A stretch of 8,020 nucleotides of DNA from Dehalococcoidales bacterium (GTDB taxonomy: Bacteria; Chloroflexota; Dehalococcoidia; Dehalococcoidales; RBG-16-60-22), in assembly GCA_030615475.1 (NCBI GenBank), contig JAUWZF010000041.1, positions 1 to 8,020 on the forward strand, given 5' to 3'. The notes under the pieces are model-generated. The model was not told the DNA's origin, made no database searches, and saw only the letters and a program-made list of their open reading frames with translations. Below, piece by piece: positions 1 through 5,654 of the stretch; within the stretch, counting starts at the first letter, position 1; the number at the start of each line of letters is the position of its first letter. The position numbers and the translations under genes were made by a program.

Positions 1-351
1 GGATTCTAAACATTTTCTGAACAATTCCTGGACAATAAAAAGGAGCACCTTATTCGGTACCCTTAATATACTAGAATTGACTCTCATTCCTGTCACAAGA
101 CAGCCGTATTTTCCCTCATTCGTATCACAGTACATTGACACAAAGAAAAGAATCCTAACTAAGCGTCTTCTTATGCCGTTTGGATGCTCCTGATATTCAT
201 AACGCCACCAGCGAAAGAGCTTATTAAAACACTCTCTCTCAGGGACAAGGATATGAGCCAACCGGATAACAAGATACTTGAAAGCTTGAGCGGCGGTAGC
301 GAGCGTAGTAGATTCACTCAATCGAGGTGATGTTGAAAGGCTACTAAATTG
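1..351 (-). CDS. Possible partial protein-coding fragment running off the left edge (unrecognised)
   Basis: The minus-strand frame whose last visible codon is the complement of bases 1-3 stays open for 117 codons, from just after a TAG at 352-354 to the window edge. The translation is rich in Arg, Leu and aromatics, with stretches such as RLAHILVPERECF and NKLFRWWRYEYQEHP, and is protein-like, but I do not recognise a family. There is no good start: the first ATG is at 135, a TTG lies at 321, and neither has a Shine-Dalgarno. It may therefore be the decayed or frameshifted end of an older gene. Against it, the plus strand is also open over part of the same DNA (2-193, 63 codons before a TGA), so one of the two frames is a shadow. 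Treat as tentative. Confidence 0.25.
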
Positions 352-465
352 CTATTACTACCCTAATCATCTGACGAGGGAAGTCGGCTTATGTTTACGT
401 TGCACAATAGCTTATGTTGTTAAGCCAATCTTAAAAACACTTCTACGTGGTTTGTTAGTACTCGA

Positions 466-536
466 TAAAAAGGTCCGTTCAGTTCCACGCCTGAGGATTA
501 ACCGTGAAAAGATGAGATAAAAAACGAACCTTTTTA
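466..536 (-). repeat. Long imperfect stem-loop (14-bp arms)
   Basis: TAAAAAGGTCCGTT (466-479) and AACGAACCTTTTTA (523-536) are inverted repeats with 13 of 14 positions matched, around a 43-base loop. The single mismatch is C/A if the plus strand is transcribed but G-U if the minus strand is, which weakly favours a minus-strand RNA. The loop contains a smaller CACG...CGTG pairing (487-490/502-505). No gene lies immediately beside it on either strand, so it is not an obvious terminator of a recognised gene. Confidence 0.45.
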
Positions 537-624
537 TACAAATATCAGTTTGATTAATTCATACAGAATTGAAACCTTGAATTTTACCATTCGGTGGGCC
601 AGTGTCGAGAACTAATCAACGCTA

Positions 625-658
625 TTTCGTAGCTACGAAAAGACTATCTAAATAGTCT
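625..658. repeat. Perfect 16-bp palindrome plus adjacent 7-bp hairpin
   Basis: TTTCGTAGCTACGAAA (625-640) is a perfect palindrome. It abuts AGACTAT-CTAA-ATAGTCT (641-658), a perfect 7-bp stem with a 4-base loop. The first resembles the TTCGT-AGCA-ACGAA hairpin of the tandem units further right. The second is followed by TACTT (658-662), the same pentamer that follows the GGTTTT hairpins at 811 and 905. This therefore looks like a diverged copy of the same structured repeat. Confidence 0.6.
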
Positions 659-694
659 ACTTACTAATAGCTACCAGCAAGAATGTGACCTCCT
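657..694 (-). other. Consensus Shine-Dalgarno with a 7-codon leader-like frame
   Basis: On the minus strand AGGAGGT (complement of 688-694) is a full-strength Shine-Dalgarno. It is followed at a 7-base spacing by TTG CTG GTA GCT ATT AGT AAG TAG (680-657), and the stop runs directly into the hairpin at 641-658. The arrangement resembles a leader peptide in front of a hairpin, or the remains of a gene start. No longer frame continues from it: the DNA downstream (to about 560) is full of stops. Translation here is inference from the site alone. Confidence 0.3.
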
Positions 695-792
695 ATAATC
701 AATCAAAATAGCAGGTAAAATCCCCAACTCATCATTTTCAAATGTCGGAGTAGCATATTTTGACGTAAGATCGCTACGGCACATGCCACTTC

Positions 793-972
793 GGTTTTCA
801 TAGTAAAACCTACTTGATCAGCGGGGCACCTGCCCAAACAACTTCTTCGTAGCAACGAAATAACAAAGGGGCGCGTGGCGCAGTGGTTTTTCATAGTAAA
901 AACCTACTTGATCAGCGGGGCACCTGCCCGAACGATTTATTCGTAGCAACGAAATAAGAAAGGGGCACGTGC
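793..972. repeat. Two tandem ~94-bp units, each a series of four small stem-loops
   Basis: Unit 1 (793-881) and unit 2 (885-972) share most bases and the same set of hairpins. H1 is GGTTTT-CATAGT-AAAACC at 793-810 and the longer GGTTTTTCATAGTAAAAACC at 885-904. H2 is GGGCA-CC-TGCCC at 824-835 and 918-929. H3 is TTCGT-AGCA-ACGAA at 846-859 and 940-953. H4 is GCGC-GTG-GCGC at 871-881 and the palindrome GCACGTGC at 965-972; GGCACATGCC at 778-787 looks like a further H4. The single-stranded links, such as TACTTGATCAGCGG, are conserved. H1 lengthens by one base on both arms and H4 changes sequence while staying self-complementary, so the folding, not just the sequence, seems to be kept. I do not recognise a named family. 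Confidence 0.8.
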
Positions 973-1028
973 TTTCGCCATTCTTGAACCATGTATACTC
1001 TTATTATCTTTATCTTAACGTTTATATC

Positions 1029-1063
1029 TTGACATGCAATATATTATGGTATAACATGGTATA
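1029..1063 (+). promoter_or_regulatory. Promoter with overlapping direct-repeat operator candidate
   Basis: A perfect -35 TTGACA lies at 1029-1034. The best -10 choices are TATAAC (1050-1055, 15-base spacer) and TAACAT (1052-1057, 17-base spacer). The octamer ATGGTATA occurs at 1046-1053 and again at 1056-1063, exactly 10 bases apart. That places both copies on the same face of the helix over the -10 and start region, as expected for a repressor site. The adjacent gene encodes a putative DNA-binding protein, so autoregulation is a reasonable guess but is not shown. Confidence 0.55.
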
Positions 1064-1095
1064 TATTACTATATCCATGATAAGGAGGGACAATC

Positions 1096-1506
1096 ATGGC
1101 CGAATCAAACTCTGCTATCCCGGTTAGCGACATTATCCGTACCGAAGGCAACTCCCTGACCGTAAAGGTCGGGGAGTACCTGCTGACTCTGAAGATCGAG
1201 GGTCCGGAACCCAAGCCAAGCGGAAGGCTAAAGCTCGAGCATGGGCGGACCATGTTCGACCTAGTACTTGATGCCGCCAGGGCCTTTGTAAGAGAAACTG
1301 GTGACAACGAGTTCAGTGCGGCTGTTCTCTACCACCTTATAACACAAAAACACCCAGACTTGGAACTCAGGAGGAATAGCTGGAACTCCCACGTCGTGAG
1401 CTCTGCACCGAACCACTCGTCTTACCGACACTACACCTCCCACCGCAAGTATTTCCGCTATCTGGGAGGAGGTAAATATTCCCTTGAGCCAGACCTGCTT
1501 CCTTAA
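1096..1506 (+). CDS. Small protein with C-terminal winged-helix-like domain
   Basis: This encodes a 136-residue cytosolic protein with no signal peptide or membrane segment. Residues about 10-36 look like a short beta-rich N-terminal part. Residues about 53-131 (FDLVLDAARAF ... HLITQKHPDL ... NSWNSHVVSSAPNHSS ... YFRYLGGGKYSL) have the pattern of a HARE-HTH/DUF7669-type winged helix: a helix, a 'YHLITQKHPDL' helix, a Ser/Asn-rich recognition-helix region, then an aromatic strand ending in a 'GGGKYSL' wing. Such domains occur beside restriction and mobile-element genes. The start is fixed by AAGGAGGGA (1082-1090) ending 5 bases before the ATG. It sits 45 bases upstream of the serine recombinase on the same strand, apparently in one transcript. 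A role as regulator or accessory factor of the recombinase is inference; the family assignment is from pattern only. Confidence 0.7.
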   Translation: MAESNSAIPVSDIIRTEGNSLTVKVGEYLLTLKIEGPEPKPSGRLKLEHGRTMFDLVLDAARAFVRETGDNEFSAAVLYHLITQKHPDLELRRNSWNSHVVSSAPNHSSYRHYTSHRKYFRYLGGGKYSLEPDLLP

Positions 1507-1551
1507 AAAAATACTCCTATAAAAATAATTAGAGGAGAGGAGGATGATACG

Positions 1552-3288
1552 ATGAATAATGATCAACAACAAAAGGTGGCAATCTACGCACGGGTAAGCT
1601 CACAGGAACAGGCCATCGAGGGCGTCTCCATCGATGCCCAGGTGGCTGCCCTCAAAGCTTATGCTAAAAGCCAGAGCTGGGAGATCTACGATGAGTACAT
1701 CGATGGCGGCTTTAGCGGCGGGACAGACGAGAGACCGGCACTAAGACGTCTCCTTTCCGATGCCGGTCAGGGCAGGTTCAGCATCATCGCCGTATGTAAG
1801 CTCGACCGCTTCTTTCGTAACCTCAGGCTCCTTCTCAACCATCTCTACAGTCTGGAACAGATCGACATCAAGTTTGTATCCACCCAGGAGGGACTCGACA
1901 CGTCCACACCCTATGGAAAATTCGCCGTCCAGATCATGGGAGTCATCGCCGAATTCGAGAGGGGCCGAATCGGCGAGCGGGTCCGTGACAGCCGGCAATA
2001 CCGGATAGCCCAGGGGCACTGGCCCGGTGGCCGGACGCTTTACGGCTATCGCTGGCTGCAAGCGGAACAGAAGTGGGAAATCGACGAGAATGAAGCCAGT
2101 CTGGTCAGGTATATTTACGACCTGTATCTTCAGGAAAAGCTGGGCACCATGAAAATACCTTTCCGGTTGGATGAGGAGGGCTACCGTACCCGTCTCGGCT
2201 ACCGCTGGGGTTTTGCTACCGTGTACAAGATTCTTTCCTATTCAGCCTATATGGGGACACATCCCAAAGGATACCAGATGCCGGCCATTATCGATGAGGA
2301 AACGTGGGAGATGGCCCAGGCAAAGCGCCGGGAGGCACGGCAGGTGAGAAAGACAGTGCGACACTGGCTCCTGCAGGGGAGGTGTGTCTGCGGCGAGTGC
2401 GGCCATGTCCTGAGTTGCCAACAAAAGGATAACACCGAACGCCGTTATTACAGCTGCCCGGGAAGGTGGAAGGACACGCATCTGGACGGCTCTCCGAGGT
2501 GTAAGCTGCCCCGTATTAAGGCCGACCTGCTGGAGAGGGCTGTCTGGGGCCGTCTTAAAGCCGTGCTGACCGACAGCGATACCCTCAGGGAGGGTATGAA
2601 AAACAGCCTCGCCCAGCTTAAAGAGAGGCGAGAGCAACTGAATCAAAGTACCGGCTCGGTGGATAAAAAGCTCGAAGCCATCGTCGCCAAAAAGGAGAGA
2701 CTGGGTCTGGTCTTTGCTGACGGCACCATAACCAGGGAGACCTATCAGAAGAAACTACAGGAGGTCGTCCGAATAGAAAAGGACCTGCTTAAAGCGCGGG
2801 GCAACCTCAGTCCACAAGACAGGGGCGAAATCGGTGACCTGGAATTGGCGATAGTCTCGCTGGAGAAAACGCTCAGTTCGAAGTCCGCGAGAGTACTCCT
2901 CACGGAGCTTGGCGTCCGGACGGTCGACTTTCCGGAAGACTGGATTGTGGGTTATGATGTCCCGATTGAAGCAGCCGGTCTATATGATTTCGTTGCCGTC
3001 GAAACGCCGGATATGCTGAGGATACCGGAGATGGGCCTGACGATGAGGATTGTAGACGGGCCGGAGGTGAACTGGAATTTTGAGATAACAAGAGATACAA
3101 TATGGAGGAATATAAGGGAAGTTTTTAACCGGTTGGGTATCAAGGTCTACATCTTCAATGACAGGGTTGAGATCAGGGGCTACATACCTACAGAGGTAAT
3201 AGAAATACCCCGCGAAACCGACAGATCTGGAAGAGGGGCGATTATCTGTTCGGCAGGGGGACACAGGGGGTGGGTTCAAAAACCATGA
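1552..3288 (+). CDS. Large serine recombinase (site-specific integrase/resolvase)
   Basis: This 578-residue protein catalyses site-specific DNA integration or excision through a 5'-phosphoserine link. The resolvase catalytic domain spans about residues 8-155. IYARVSSQEQ places the nucleophile at Ser16 with Arg14 beside it, and KLDRFFRN supplies Arg86 and Arg89. A recombinase DNA-binding domain follows (about 160-265, from GGRTLYGYRW). Then comes a zinc ribbon with likely ligands Cys280, Cys283, Cys302 and Cys317. A charged coiled-coil insertion lies at about 345-415 and a C-terminal tail at 420-578. Length and domain order are normal for large serine integrases and nothing looks broken. The start is supported by GGAGG at 1539-1543, 8 bases before the ATG. 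The last 12 or so codons run through a G-rich repeat (3255-3272), and the stop TGA overlaps the ATG of proA. The C-terminal end may therefore come from the target site. The partner att site is not visible in the window. Confidence 0.96.
   Translation: MNNDQQQKVAIYARVSSQEQAIEGVSIDAQVAALKAYAKSQSWEIYDEYIDGGFSGGTDERPALRRLLSDAGQGRFSIIAVCKLDRFFRNLRLLLNHLYSLEQIDIKFVSTQEGLDTSTPYGKFAVQIMGVIAEFERGRIGERVRDSRQYRIAQGHWPGGRTLYGYRWLQAEQKWEIDENEASLVRYIYDLYLQEKLGTMKIPFRLDEEGYRTRLGYRWGFATVYKILSYSAYMGTHPKGYQMPAIIDEETWEMAQAKRREARQVRKTVRHWLLQGRCVCGECGHVLSCQQKDNTERRYYSCPGRWKDTHLDGSPRCKLPRIKADLLERAVWGRLKAVLTDSDTLREGMKNSLAQLKERREQLNQSTGSVDKKLEAIVAKKERLGLVFADGTITRETYQKKLQEVVRIEKDLLKARGNLSPQDRGEIGDLELAIVSLEKTLSSKSARVLLTELGVRTVDFPEDWIVGYDVPIEAAGLYDFVAVETPDMLRIPEMGLTMRIVDGPEVNWNFEITRDTIWRNIREVFNRLGIKVYIFNDRVEIRGYIPTEVIEIPRETDRSGRGAIICSAGGHRGWVQKP
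3255..3272 (+). repeat. 18-base G-rich repeat at the recombinase/proA junction
   Basis: AGGGGGACACAGGGGGTG here is repeated as an exact reverse complement at 4621-4638, inside the palindromic repeat beyond proA. Here it lies within the last codons of the recombinase and just before proA. It could be part of an attachment site, a host dispersed repeat that served as the insertion target, or native recombinase coding sequence that happens to match. Confidence 0.6.
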
Positions 3289-4559
3289 CAGCAGCAATTG
3301 AACAGCTTGAAGCCAAGGGGAAGGCTGCTAAAGCCGCCGCCCACCACCTGGCCTACCTCTCCACCGATATTAAAAATGAAGCCCTGCACAATATTGCCGA
3401 CGACCTGCTCGCCAGGAAAGACGGGATACTGGCCGCCAACAAGAAGGACTATGAGGAAGCCAAAGCCTCCGGTATTGGTGACGCCCTGCTCGACCGGCTG
3501 ATGCTGGATAAAAGCCGCCTCGAAGGGATAGCTCAGGATGCGCACGCCGTCGCCGCTTTACTCGACCCCGTCGGCGAGACATTCGAGATGCGCACCCTCC
3601 CCAACGGATTGCAGGTCAGCAAGAGGCGTGTCCCCCTGGGTGTCATCGGGGCTATCTACGAGAGCCGACCCAACGTCACCGTGGATATCTCCGCCCTCTG
3701 CCTGAAATCGGGCAACGCCGTTATCCTGCGGGGCGGCAAGGAGACCATCAACTCTAATATCGCCATAGTGAAAGTAATCCAGGAGGCCTGCAAAAAGGCC
3801 GGCATGCCCGAAGGCTGCGTGCAGTTCATCGAGAATACCGACCGCGCCCTGGTCGACCACCTGCTCAAGATGAACGATGTTATCGACATGATTATTCCGC
3901 GAGGCGGGGCGGGCTTAATAAAATCCGTCAGGGAAAACGCCACCATGCCGGTGGTCAGCGGCGGCATCGGCGTCTGCCATACCTATGTGGACAACAGCGC
4001 CGACATCGATAAAGCCGTGGCCATCGTCTATAACGCCAAGGTGCAGCGCCCTACGGTCTGCAATGCCCTGGACACGGTGCTCGTCCATGCCGGTATTGCT
4101 CAAACGTATCTGCCGAAGATGGCGCAAGAACTGGCCAAAGCGGGGGTGGAGATGCACTGCGACGAACGCGCCCTCGCCATCCTTAAAGCCGATAAGTCCC
4201 TGAAACTCGTCCCCGCCGTCGACGGGGACTGGGGCAAGGAATTCCTGGCGCTGATTGCGGCGGTTAAGGTCGTGGACTCCCTGGACGGAGCGCTGGAGCA
4301 CATCGAAAAATATACCTCCGGGCATTCCGAGGCCATCCTCACCGAAGACTCCCCCTCGGCCCTGCGCTTCCTCAACGAGGTGGATGCCGCCTGCGTCTAC
4401 GTCAACGCCAGCACGCGCTTTACGGATGGGAGTCAGTTCGGGCTGGGGGCGGAGGTGGGCATCAGCACGCAGAAGCTGCACGCGCGCGGCCCGTTGGGAC
4501 TGAAAGAACTGACGACCTACAAGTGGATTATCCTCGGCAACGGCCAAGTAAGGCAGTAG
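3285..4559 (+). CDS. proA: Gamma-glutamyl phosphate reductase (glutamate-5-semialdehyde dehydrogenase)
   Basis: This enzyme reduces L-glutamate 5-phosphate with NADPH to glutamate-5-semialdehyde, the second step of proline synthesis, in the cytosol. The 424-residue product is close to the usual length (E. coli about 417). Recognisable ALDH-superfamily blocks are GVIGAIYESRPNVTVD (119-134), GNAVILRGGKE (143-153), DMIIPRGG (202-208) and VQRPTVCNA with the catalytic Cys259. The C-terminus (LGAEVGISTQKLHARGPLGL) is also typical. The start is ambiguous. ATG at 3285 overlaps the recombinase TGA as ATGA and matches family length. An in-frame GTG at 3270 adds five residues and has AGGGGG (3255-3260) at a better spacing. 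No separate promoter is visible, so expression probably depends on the recombinase transcript and translational coupling. Its usual partner proB (glutamate 5-kinase) is not in the window. Confidence 0.97.
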   Translation: MTAAIEQLEAKGKAAKAAAHHLAYLSTDIKNEALHNIADDLLARKDGILAANKKDYEEAKASGIGDALLDRLMLDKSRLEGIAQDAHAVAALLDPVGETFEMRTLPNGLQVSKRRVPLGVIGAIYESRPNVTVDISALCLKSGNAVILRGGKETINSNIAIVKVIQEACKKAGMPEGCVQFIENTDRALVDHLLKMNDVIDMIIPRGGAGLIKSVRENATMPVVSGGIGVCHTYVDNSADIDKAVAIVYNAKVQRPTVCNALDTVLVHAGIAQTYLPKMAQELAKAGVEMHCDERALAILKADKSLKLVPAVDGDWGKEFLALIAAVKVVDSLDGALEHIEKYTSGHSEAILTEDSPSALRFLNEVDAACVYVNASTRFTDGSQFGLGAEVGISTQKLHARGPLGLKELTTYKWIILGNGQVRQ

Positions 4560-4587
4560 GTTAGCTTACCTGCGGCTATTTTTATTT
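4556..4587 (+). terminator. proA: Weak candidate terminator after proA
   Basis: GTAGGT (4556-4561) can pair with ACCTGC (4568-4573), one pair being G-U, around a 6-base loop. A T-rich tail (TATTTTTATTT, 4577-4587) begins three bases later. The stem is short and overlaps the proA stop codon, so the call is weak. Confidence 0.3.
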
Positions 4588-4617
4588 CGTTATTGCGAGT
4601 GCAGAAATTTCTATTTA

Positions 4618-4760
4618 CCTCACCCCCTGTGTCCCCCTCTCCAAATGGGGCATTAGAGAAAGCCTTTGATGATTTTGTTTGGAGAGGGGGAGATATTTTG
4701 AGAGGGGGCTTCGCCCCCTCTCGCTTCGCACTCCCCTATTTGGGGTGCGGGGATTTCTTA
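4618..4760. repeat. Palindromic G/C-run intergenic repeat cluster
   Basis: The gap between converging proA and rph is filled with inverted repeats. CCCCCTCTCCAAA (4633-4645) pairs perfectly with TTTGGAGAGGGGG (4678-4690). GAGAGGGGGC (4700-4709) pairs perfectly with GCCCCCTCTC (4713-4722) around a TTC loop. CCCC (4733-4736) pairs with GGGG (4742-4745). The left edge carries CACCCCCTGTGTCCCCCT (4621-4638), the reverse complement of the junction repeat at 3255-3272. The design fits a dispersed palindromic element, possibly non-autonomous. The 10-bp hairpin at 4700-4722 could also slow polymerases from either side, but neither flank has a T-run. Frames across it (for example 4593-4823) are low-complexity and are not called as genes. 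Confidence 0.75.
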
Positions 4761-4832
4761 CGAGATAAGCTACTGATGCCGCGAGGGCGGCCTGGGTGGG
4801 AAAAGATAACAACGAAGAAATAACGGCTCTGA

Positions 4833-5558
4833 TTACTGTTTAATTTTCAAGACATCCTGCTGTGCCTGAAACAGCTGTTGGATGCCCCTTTCCGCCAGCG
4901 AGAGCAAATCATCGATTGCCTGCTTGTTGAAGGGTTTACCCTCGGCGGTTCCCTGCACCTCGACGAACTCTCCCTTGCTGGTCATCACCACGTTAAAGTC
5001 CACCGCGGCCTGGGCATCCTCATCGTAGCACAGGTCCATCATCATATAGGTATTGACGATACCGACGCTGGTCGCCGCTACGGCGCTCTTCAGCGGTATC
5101 GATGAAATGACGCCCATATTTTGAAGTGTTTCCAGCGCCTGGTACAGGGCGACATAGGCGCCGGTAATAGCGGCGGTCCTGGTGCCGCCGTCGGCCTGGA
5201 GGACATCGCAGTCTACTATCAAAGTCCTTTCGCCCAGTGAGTCCAGGTCGGCTACGGCCCGTAGCGAACGCCCGATAAGACGCTGGATTTCCTGGTTCCG
5301 GCCGCCGACTCTACCAAGTGTGGAATCGCGCTGGGTGCGTGTCACCGTGGCCCGGGGCAGCATAGCATATTCGGCGGTAATCCAGCCGGTGCCGCTCCCC
5401 TTGAGAAAGGGGGGCACCCTCTCCTCGACGCTCACCGAGGATAACACGTGGGTCTTACCCAGCTTTATCAGCGCCGAACCCTCGGCGAAGCTCTGGTAAC
5501 CGGGGATTATTTTAATCGGTCGCAGCTCGTCATAGGCACGCCCGTCAACTCTATTCAC
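4833..5558 (-). CDS. rph: Ribonuclease PH
   Basis: RNase PH is a phosphate-dependent 3'-5' exoribonuclease that trims tRNA 3' ends, releasing nucleoside diphosphates, and works as a ring hexamer. The 241-residue length is normal. Signature blocks are DGRAYDELRP (5-14), GTGWITAEYAMLPRATVTR (56-74), GRNQEIQRLIGRSLRAV (86-102) and DCDVLQADGGTRTA (116-129). Likely phosphate contacts are Arg87 and the GTR at 125-127. The acidic block CYDEDAQAAVDFNVVM (177-192) supplies the metal-binding Asp residues. The start is a GTG (5558-5556), preceded by GGAG (complement of 5566-5569) at a 7-base spacing. It has its own promoter and follows the cinA-like gene after 96 bases on the same strand, so it can be expressed independently of, or together with, the upstream operon. 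Confidence 0.97.
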   Translation of the reverse strand: MNRVDGRAYDELRPIKIIPGYQSFAEGSALIKLGKTHVLSSVSVEERVPPFLKGSGTGWITAEYAMLPRATVTRTQRDSTLGRVGGRNQEIQRLIGRSLRAVADLDSLGERTLIVDCDVLQADGGTRTAAITGAYVALYQALETLQNMGVISSIPLKSAVAATSVGIVNTYMMMDLCYDEDAQAAVDFNVVMTSKGEFVEVQGTAEGKPFNKQAIDDLLSLAERGIQQLFQAQQDVLKIKQ

Positions 5559-5591
5559 GTAAAATCTCCAATCCAGTCAAGGATATGTCAG

Positions 5592-5620
5592 AGTATAGCA
5601 TTGATGGTTGATAATGGCAA
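5592..5620 (-). promoter_or_regulatory. rph: Sigma70-type promoter for rph
   Basis: On the minus strand TTGCCA (complement of 5615-5620) is followed after exactly 17 bases by TATACT (complement of 5592-5597). Each hexamer differs from consensus by one base. Transcription would start near 5585, giving a leader of about 27 bases that carries the GGAG ribosome site. Confidence 0.7.
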
Positions 5621-5654
5621 TCCAAGCTGGGTGGGTGCGAAAGGAAATTCCTGA

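Larger units (their letters stand above)
352..1028. other. Gene-free, hairpin-dense AT-richer region
   Basis: I see no convincing gene in this stretch. The only sizeable frame (minus strand, 703-894, 63 codons) begins inside a hairpin repeat, has no ribosome binding site and has an unlikely composition. Many inverted repeats are present instead. GGCTTA (386-391) pairs with TAAGCC (421-426), with a competing partner GCTTA at 410-414. A 14-base imperfect stem lies at 466-479/523-536. A 16-base perfect palindrome is at 625-640 and a 7-bp hairpin at 641-658. Two multi-hairpin units follow at 793-880 and 885-972. Just upstream, TAGTAG (306-311) can pair with CTACTA (341-346). The region could be a structured RNA, a single-stranded-DNA substrate or the end of a mobile element; sequence alone does not decide. 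Confidence 0.6.

Noticed and set aside
703..894. 63-codon minus-strand frame
   Set aside because: It starts inside hairpin H1 of unit 2 with no ribosome site and runs through the structured repeats. The repeat period (about 94) is not a multiple of three, so the frame is not kept between units.
793..972. CRISPR array or ToxI-like (type III toxin-antitoxin) repeats
   Set aside because: Only two units, about 94 bp, with no spacer-like variable parts of fixed length and no cas or toxin gene beside them.
306..972. Group II intron, tRNA or IS200/IS605-type end
   Set aside because: No domain V-like hairpin, reverse transcriptase, tRNA T-arm or TnpA/TnpB gene is visible.
983..999. TTGAAC and TATACT as a promoter
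   Set aside because: Spacer of only 4 bases, far too short for a sigma70 promoter.
3274..3285. GGTT-CAAA-AACC mini-hairpin before proA, similar in look to H1
   Set aside because: Only 4 bp of stem; resemblance to the upstream hairpins is within chance.
3915..4547. 210-codon minus-strand frame inside proA
   Set aside because: Antisense shadow of a well-conserved proA coding frame in GC-rich DNA.
4593..4823. 76-codon plus frame and an opposing 65-codon frame between proA and rph
   Set aside because: Both lie over palindromic G/C-run repeats and give low-complexity translations without ribosome sites.
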